9,018 bases of DNA. It comes from Candidatus Moraniibacteriota bacterium. GTDB taxonomy: Bacteria; Patescibacteriota; Minisyncoccia; Moranbacterales; UBA9337. Made by a program: the position numbers and the translations under genes. Positions within the stretch are counted from its first letter, which is position 1. Each line of letters opens with the position of its first letter. Under the pieces are notes generated by a model. It was given only the letters and a program-made list of their open reading frames with translations. It was not told where the DNA came from and ran no database searches. Location of the stretch: the NCBI GenBank assembly GCA_003507475.1, contig DNVQ01000060.1, forward strand, positions 1 to 9,018, given 5' to 3'. Below, in pieces: positions 4,815 through 9,018 of the stretch.

Positions 4815-5708
4815 ATGAATAAGGAAAAAACAAAGGACAAATTTACTTTTATAGATTTATTTGCCGGTATAGGCGGTTTTCATATTGCTTTTAGAAACTC
4901 TGGGGCGAAATGTGTTTTTGTCAGTGAATGGAATGAGTCAGCGAGAAAGACGTACGAAGCAAATTTTCGGAAAATAGACCCGGAAATATTTGAAAATGGT
5001 CATTTCGTCGGAGATATAACAAAAGTTGATCCGAAAGATATTCCAGATTTCGATATTTTAACAGGTGGGTTTCCCTGTCAGCCATTCAGTCAAGCGGGAT
5101 TTAAGAAAGGTTTTGAAGATACTAGGGGAACACTTTTTTTTAACATTGCTCAAATAATAAAAGAAAAAAAGCCTAAAGCTTTTTTTCTTGAAAATGTTAG
5201 ACATTTATTGAAGCACGATAATGGTAAAACATTTGCGATGATAAGAAAAACAATTGAAGAAGATTTGGGTTATTCTTTTCATTATAAAATTGTTAAGGCA
5301 TCAGATTTTAATCTTCCTCAGCATAGACCACGTTTATTTATGGTTGGTTTTAGGAATAAGAAAATACCATTTTATTTTCCTGATCCAGTTGAGCTTACAA
5401 AAACCATTTCACATATATTTGATGGAAATGCGGAAAAAAAAGTTGGATATACTTTGAGAGTTGGAGGAAGGGGTTCTGGAATAAATGACAGAAGAAATTG
5501 GGATTCATATATGGTTGATGGTGAGGTCAAAAGATTAACTCCGAAAGAGGGTAAAAGAATGATGGGATTTCCGAATAATTATAGCTTCCCCGTCTCTGAT
5601 TCTCAAGCAATGAAACAACTTGGCAACGCAGTTGCAGTGCCAGCTATTCAAGCAGTAGCTGAGGCGATAATAAATTCATTAACAAATTATTATGATAAAA
5701 GGAAATAA
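4815..5708 (+). CDS. DNA (cytosine-5) methyltransferase, HpaII-like type II
   Basis: Transfers a methyl group from S-adenosylmethionine to C5 of cytosine. From ATG 4815 it has 297 aa and all main C5-MTase motifs in order: I DLFAGIGG (14-21), IV GGFPCQPFS (84-92, catalytic C88), VI ENV (126-128), VIII QHRPR (169-173), IX around RLTPKEGKRMMGFP (240-253) and X QLGNAV (268-273). The short target-recognition region (about 185-239), with LRVGGRGSGI and NWDSYMV, resembles those of CCGG/GCGC-type enzymes. CCGG specificity is inferred mainly from the HpaII-family nuclease next door. In-frame starts at 4731 (TTG) and 4773 (ATG) would add residues unlike the family, and 4773 overlaps the promoter. No SD is seen. 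The last 17 bp overlap the endonuclease gene, suggesting translational coupling. Expected role: protecting the host chromosome from the partner nuclease. Confidence 0.93.
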   Translation: MNKEKTKDKFTFIDLFAGIGGFHIAFRNSGAKCVFVSEWNESARKTYEANFRKIDPEIFENGHFVGDITKVDPKDIPDFDILTGGFPCQPFSQAGFKKGFEDTRGTLFFNIAQIIKEKKPKAFFLENVRHLLKHDNGKTFAMIRKTIEEDLGYSFHYKIVKASDFNLPQHRPRLFMVGFRNKKIPFYFPDPVELTKTISHIFDGNAEKKVGYTLRVGGRGSGINDRRNWDSYMVDGEVKRLTPKEGKRMMGFPNNYSFPVSDSQAMKQLGNAVAVPAIQAVAEAIINSLTNYYDKRK

Positions 5709-6777
5709 GGGAGAGTGGAGTGAGTTTTATGCTTTTCTTAAAATACTTACGGACGGTAAAATGTTTACAGCTGATAAAGATCTCGAGATATTGAGAGATA
5801 ATTTTTATATTGTTTTGAAAATTATCAGAGAAGAAACAAATGGAAAAAAGTCATATGATATTTCGAAAGGAGATGGAAAAATAGTTATAAAAGATGATGT
5901 CGTTAGTGGCTTAAATGATGTAGTTGAAATAGAAAAAATAAAAAATAGAGTTGTGGATATTTTTGAAAAAATGAAAAATTCCAGAAATACAACTTTTGAA
6001 ATATCACTTGCTGAGAAGACTATGAAAGATTTGCATTGTTCTCAAATAAAGGCATCAAGTGGAAGAAAAGCTGATCTGATGATTGTGTTGCATGATAAAA
6101 AGTCTCCAGCTTTTCCAGAATTAGGATTTAGTATTAAGTCTATGCTTGGTTCACCATCAACGCTTCTAAACGCTTCGGGAGCTACGAACTTTATTTATAG
6201 CGTTATTGATTATAGTGATGTCAATGAGGACTCTGCATCTTGCAATGGAGCACTTACAGTTCGGGATAAAGCTAGTCATATATATGGTTCAGGAGGTTGT
6301 TTAAAATATTGTGGTATGGATAGTGAGGGATTTAGAAAAAATTTGAGAAAAATAGATTCTAAATTTCCAGAAATAATAGCTGAAATAATAAAAAGTTACT
6401 ATAATGGCAAAGGTTCCAAAATTTCGGATCTTGTAAATTATATTTCAGAAGATACTGAATTTTGTGCAAAGCTCGATTTTAATAAGAGCGATTTTGTTTT
6501 CAAGGTAAAAAGGTTTTTATCCGATGTAGCCCTTGGAATGACCCCTAAAAAAGAATGGGATGGCTATGCCAAAGCCCATGGGGGATATATAATTGTAAAA
6601 GAAAATGGTGAGATTGTTTGTTATCACATTTATAATCGGGACGAGTTTGAAGAATATCTTTATAATAATACCAAACTTGATACTCCAAGTACAACGAGGC
6701 ACAAATTTGGTTATGTTTACAAAGAAAATGAAGAAAAGAAAATTAAATATAACTTGCAAATCAGATTTATAAAATAA
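5692..6777 (+). CDS. HpaII-family type II restriction endonuclease
   Basis: A 361-aa enzyme, near the length of R.HpaII (358 aa). Family-type features are the N-terminal GNKGEWSEFYAFLK (4-17), the core RKADLMI (125-131) followed by PELGFSIKSMLGSPSTLLNA (142-161), and the C-terminal block TPSTTRHKFG (331-340) with NLQIRF (354-359). D128 with S147-I148-K149 could be a degenerate PD-(D/E)xK centre; that is a guess from spacing. Family members cut 5'-CCGG-3', so this one is expected to cut unmethylated CCGG. Its ATG lies inside the methyltransferase 3' end (17-bp overlap) and has no SD of its own. Restriction would then depend on prior translation of the protective enzyme. The stop is 4 bp before the vsr start. 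Confidence 0.85.
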   Translation: MIKGNKGEWSEFYAFLKILTDGKMFTADKDLEILRDNFYIVLKIIREETNGKKSYDISKGDGKIVIKDDVVSGLNDVVEIEKIKNRVVDIFEKMKNSRNTTFEISLAEKTMKDLHCSQIKASSGRKADLMIVLHDKKSPAFPELGFSIKSMLGSPSTLLNASGATNFIYSVIDYSDVNEDSASCNGALTVRDKASHIYGSGGCLKYCGMDSEGFRKNLRKIDSKFPEIIAEIIKSYYNGKGSKISDLVNYISEDTEFCAKLDFNKSDFVFKVKRFLSDVALGMTPKKEWDGYAKAHGGYIIVKENGEIVCYHIYNRDEFEEYLYNNTKLDTPSTTRHKFGYVYKENEEKKIKYNLQIRFIK

Positions 6778-6781
6778 GGAA

Positions 6782-7195
6782 ATGGTTGATATTTTTTCAA
6801 AAAATAAAAGATCTGAAATAATGTCTAAAATAAAAGCGAAGGAAACAAAGTTGGAGATAAGATTCAGAAAGGAGCTTTGGAGGGCTGGATTTCGATACAG
6901 GAAAAATGCGCATGGCTATTATGGAAAGCCGGATGTTTTGCTTAAAAAATACAAAACAGTCATTTTTATCGATTCATGCTTCTGGCATGGATGCAAAAAA
7001 CACTTTAAGTTGCCAGCCACAAAAAAGGAATTTTGGAAAATTAAAATAGAGCGCAATAAGCAACGAGATAACGAAGTTAACAGATATTATAAAAAAAATA
7101 ACTGGATTATAATTAGGATTTGGGAGCATCAGCTTAGAGAAAATAAAAATTTTTTTATAGAAAAGATTATTAAAAAAATAAAAATGATAAATTAA
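6782..7195 (+). CDS. vsr: Very short patch repair endonuclease (Vsr)
   Basis: A 137-aa nuclease that nicks 5' of T in T:G mismatches produced when 5-methylcytosine deaminates at methylated sites. The N-terminal RSEIMSKIKAKETKLE (10-25) is the Vsr signature. The catalytic Asp is D51 in GKPD, the same number as in E. coli Vsr. The Zn/active-site run is CFWHGC (66-71), followed by H74. FW (84-85), RD (95-96) and WEH (114-116) follow in the right order. D64 stands where E. coli has His64; this is common in R-M-linked Vsr proteins. The SD AAGG overlaps the endonuclease stop and the gap is 4 bp, so it is clearly in the operon. It should act at the methyltransferase's sites, protecting them from C-to-T loss. 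Confidence 0.92.
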   Translation: MVDIFSKNKRSEIMSKIKAKETKLEIRFRKELWRAGFRYRKNAHGYYGKPDVLLKKYKTVIFIDSCFWHGCKKHFKLPATKKEFWKIKIERNKQRDNEVNRYYKKNNWIIIRIWEHQLRENKNFFIEKIIKKIKMIN

Positions 7196-7210
7196 AAAAA
7201 TATATTTTGA

Positions 7211-7246
7211 TTTACGTAAACATTTACGTACATATTTACGTAAATG
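7211..7246. repeat. Three tandem 12-bp repeats with palindromic TTTACGTAAA core
   Basis: TTTACGTAAACA (7211-7222), TTTACGTACATA (7223-7234) and TTTACGTAAATG (7235-7246) follow each other with exact 12-bp period. The first and third carry the full palindrome TTTACGTAAA; all three contain TACGTA, which I find nowhere else in the window. The array resembles an iteron or multi-site operator, but its second and third units also form the terminator-like hairpin below. Confidence 0.7.
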
Positions 7247-7253
7247 TTTTTTT
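7218..7253 (+). terminator. Hairpin with T-run ending the R-M operon
   Basis: AAACATTTACGTA (7218-7230) pairs perfectly with TACGTAAATGTTT (7237-7249), 13 bp around a 6-nt loop, and runs into seven T (7247-7253). It lies 22 bp after the vsr stop. The stem is AT-rich, but its length and T-run make it a plausible operon terminator. Confidence 0.65.
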
Positions 7254-7297
7254 AATCTTTTCATATATTGCACAAATATATATTCCTTGTTATCATA

Positions 7298-7321
7298 AAA
7301 AACTGCTAAACGGCAGTTTTT
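7298..7321. terminator. Second, bidirectional-looking terminator
   Basis: AAAAACTGC (7298-7306) pairs with GCAGTTTTT (7313-7321), plus a T7307·G7312 pair, closing the 4-nt loop AAAC. A-run before and T-run after allow termination in both directions. It separates the R-M operon from the formyltransferase-like gene. Confidence 0.75.
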
Positions 7322-7412
7322 GTAGCTTTAAAAGTGAATGAGTTTGTGTGATTGTTGCGATAGAATTTTACTTGTGACTGGAAACTAACCATCAATTAAA
7401 AAGGAGAAAAAG

Positions 7413-8180
7413 ATGGAACAGCAAAAACCTTTATCTGATTTGCTCAATGATTGCGTGGGAACAGAACCAACCAATTCCGCTATTATAGCTTCAGGTGGAG
7501 GGACGACGGCTGAAGTCTACATGCTCGGAGCTAAAAATGGTTGGATTCCTGGTGTTGATATAAGACTCTTAATTTCCACTGTAGAAGGAGCTGGTTGTAT
7601 AAGTAAGGCCAAAAATTGCGGTGTGCGTACTGTTACAATTAACAGAAAATCTTTCGGTAAAAATCAGGATGCTTTCAATGACGAAATTGCCATAACGTTA
7701 GATGCATTAGAAATAGAGCTAGTTTTTTTGGCTGGCTGCAATCAATTTATCCGAGCGTGTCCTGGAATTTATTTTGCCAACAATCATCCTGCTCCCAAAG
7801 AAACCGATGGGGGTAGAGGCATGCATGATATCATGCTTCACGAACATGTGCTCATGAGGATTAAGGATAAGATAAGTAGATATCCACACATGATAAACGA
7901 AGTGCATCGCACATGCGTTGATCATCATGAAGCGATACCCCGAGACCGATCAAAGCGGGGGATGGACATTGGTGAGCCATTGACGACTGCGTGGGTCGAT
8001 ATCCCGCCTTATATCATTAGTCAGTTTATTGAGGGCATACTTGATCTTCGTTCGGCGGCAAAGCTTTTACAGCAACACGTCATGCGTTATGAATATGCAT
8101 CCATAATTTCCAATGCAATCATGGACGGGATGAGAGTTCGCGACGCAAAAAAATACGGTATTGATATGGGAGGATTTTAG
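7413..8180 (+). CDS. PurN-like formyltransferase-family protein
   Basis: A 255-aa soluble protein with the layout of the formyltransferase fold of phosphoribosylglycinamide formyltransferase. It has a phosphate-loop-like ASGGGT (26-31), the catalytic-type NNHPAP (123-128, with N124 and H125) followed by GGRGMHD (133-139), VHRTCVDHHEAIP (164-176), and D185-IGEP, matching the family's Asp-x-Gly-Pro position. A helix HVMRYEYASIISNAI (222-236) matches the family's C-terminal part. Differences from true PurN are the extended N-terminus, the altered HPAPKE loop (PurN has HPSLLP) and an insert between VDHHE and DIGEP. The purine-synthesis reaction should therefore not be assumed. An ideal SD AAGGAG (7401-7406) with 6-nt spacing fixes the start. 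Terminators on both sides make it a single-gene unit. Confidence 0.7.
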   Translation: MEQQKPLSDLLNDCVGTEPTNSAIIASGGGTTAEVYMLGAKNGWIPGVDIRLLISTVEGAGCISKAKNCGVRTVTINRKSFGKNQDAFNDEIAITLDALEIELVFLAGCNQFIRACPGIYFANNHPAPKETDGGRGMHDIMLHEHVLMRIKDKISRYPHMINEVHRTCVDHHEAIPRDRSKRGMDIGEPLTTAWVDIPPYIISQFIEGILDLRSAAKLLQQHVMRYEYASIISNAIMDGMRVRDAKKYGIDMGGF

Positions 8181-8217
8181 TTCTTTAAAATATCCAATTG
8201 AATTAATGTAGCATAAG

Positions 8218-8256
8218 AAGACTTATGGGCGTAATGCTTGTAGGTCTTTATTTTTT
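8218..8256 (+). terminator. Terminator after the formyltransferase-like gene
   Basis: AAGACTTATGGGC (8218-8230) pairs with GCTTGTAGGTCTT (8236-8248): 13 consecutive pairs, four of them G·U, around a 5-nt loop, followed by a T-rich tract (8247-8256). Because of the G·U pairs the hairpin is stable only as + strand RNA. Confidence 0.75.
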
Positions 8257-8353
8257 ATAATTTTCTTAAGTTCATTATAAATGCTATTGCGCAGAAAATA
8301 GATTTTGATTTTTTATTGAAACTTATTGATTGACATTTGGGCTAGTATTTGCT

Positions 8354-8381
8354 TTGATTGTATAAAGCTTTTGAATATAAT
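8354..8381 (+). promoter_or_regulatory. Sigma70-like promoter of the TIM-barrel gene
   Basis: TTGATT (8354-8359, 4 of 6) and a perfect TATAAT (8376-8381) are 16 bp apart. Transcription near 8388 gives a leader of about 76 nt to the ATG at 8464. A consensus TTGACA also occurs at 8330-8335, but its best -10 at 17 bp is TTTGAT, so it is the weaker reading. Confidence 0.55.
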
Positions 8382-8463
8382 TTTATTTCAAATAGTTGGG
8401 TTATTTAAAAAAAAGAATGCGTGCTTACTTTTTCTTGAGATTAACTTTTGCAAGGAGATTGCT

Positions 8464-9018
8464 ATGCGTGAAAATAAACTAGAAAAAGCTTTTGGAAGAA
8501 AAAAAGTATTTCTTCCCGTTATTCATGCAGTAAACAAAGAGCAGTGCTTGCGAAATGTCGCAATCGCTGCTTGGTCCCAGGCTGATGGGATATTCCTTAT
8601 TAACCACAATATTGGTGCCAATGAATTGGTAGCAATTTTTCAGGTTGTGAAGAATAAATTTCCTGATTTATGGGTGGGTGTTAATTTTCTCGATCTTTAC
8701 AAAGAAGATGCGGCCCAAAAAGCCATTGCTATCGGAGCAAATGGTTTGTGGACGGATGATGCTGGTTTATATGAAGGCATGAGGGAAAAACCTGTCAGCA
8801 GAAATGAATTGCTTGGACAATGGGAAGGGCTCTATTTCGGTGGCGTGGCTTTTAAATATCAAAAAGAAGTTAGGGATATAGCATCTGTCGCAAGGTTATC
8901 CTTGGATGCTGTAGATGTGGTTACTACCAGTGGTGCGCGTACAGGAACGGCTCCTTTGGTGGACAAAATTTCAATCATGCGAAAGGCTATTGGTGATTTT
9001 CCTATGGCTATCGCCAGT
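8464..9018 (+). CDS. BtpA/SgcQ-like TIM-barrel protein, 3' end beyond the window
   Basis: An open frame of 185 codons from ATG 8464, still open at the window end, so the C-terminus is missing. The SD AAGGAG (8452-8457) with 6-nt spacing fixes the start. The sequence reads as alternating strands and helices: KVFLPVIHA (14-22), ADGIFLINH (40-48), LWVGVNFLDL (69-78), GANGLWTDDAG (91-101), GLYFGGVAFKYQ (122-133), DVVTTSGARTGTAP (152-165) and FPMAIAS at the end. The last Gly/Ser-rich loop matches the phosphate-binding end of (beta-alpha)8 barrels and the 'VSGPATG' motif of BtpA/SgcQ. BtpA is tied to photosystem I assembly in cyanobacteria, which cannot be its role here; the ancestral activity is uncertain. 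Another nucleotide- or sugar-phosphate-binding TIM barrel is the alternative. Confidence 0.65.
   Translation, partial: MRENKLEKAFGRKKVFLPVIHAVNKEQCLRNVAIAAWSQADGIFLINHNIGANELVAIFQVVKNKFPDLWVGVNFLDLYKEDAAQKAIAIGANGLWTDDAGLYEGMREKPVSRNELLGQWEGLYFGGVAFKYQKEVRDIASVARLSLDAVDVVTTSGARTGTAPLVDKISIMRKAIGDFPMAIAS

Noticed and set aside
6974..7273. Minus-strand open frame over vsr and the TACGTA array
   Set aside because: It overlaps the conserved Vsr catalytic region and reads as Lys/Phe/Tyr-rich low-complexity sequence from AT-rich DNA.
7719..7928. Minus-strand open frame inside the formyltransferase-like gene
   Set aside because: The + strand gene has family motifs and an ideal SD; the antisense frame has neither.
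8181..8463. A gene in the gap between the last two genes
   Set aside because: No frame of useful length with a start and SD; the gap is explained by a terminator and a promoter plus leader.
108..9018. Recoded UGA (as in Gracilibacteria/Absconditabacteria)
   Set aside because: All recognised genes read through without in-frame TGA and end at TAA or TAG.

Overview
The window is AT-rich bacterial chromosome that uses the standard code: every recognisable gene is intact with TGA read as stop. Compact single-domain genes, short spacers, poor Shine-Dalgarno (SD) sequences on about half the genes, a membrane-tethered thermonuclease with a Cys-rich Ca-binding tail, and stand-alone formyltransferase-like and TIM-barrel genes suggest a Patescibacteria/CPR-type genome. 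That placement is an inference from gene style, not from a marker gene. All genes lie on the + strand.

Layout. (1) 1-1763: a palindromic REP-like repeat, a ten-helix TehA/SLAC1-type membrane protein that may be translated leaderless, a terminator, and a YggT-family protein. (2) 1730-3521: a diverged tandem duplication. Each unit has a structured leader, a gene with a strong SD, a terminator hairpin and a strongly conserved terminal block with a second hairpin. Unit A holds a 190-codon gene plus a 70-codon gene. Unit B keeps only an 86-codon version of the first gene. A gene-tail relic lies between the units. No product in this region is recognised. (3) 3541-4719: the thermonuclease followed by a 58-codon ORF. 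(4) 4753-7249: a compact type II restriction-modification operon of the HpaII kind, in the order C5-methyltransferase, HpaII-family endonuclease, Vsr mismatch endonuclease, with its own sigma70-like promoter and a hairpin plus T-run at its end. (5) 7298-9018: a terminator, a PurN-like formyltransferase-family gene, another terminator, a promoter, and the 5' part of a BtpA/SgcQ-like TIM-barrel gene that runs off the window.

How parts work together. In the R-M operon the methyltransferase should protect CCGG sites, the endonuclease should cut unmodified CCGG, and Vsr should repair the T:G mismatches left when 5-methylcytosine deaminates. The specificity is inferred from family resemblance. The duplicated units look like self-contained expression modules. 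The few differences between their hairpin stems all keep base pairing in + strand RNA, which is the best evidence here for a functional but unexplained element.
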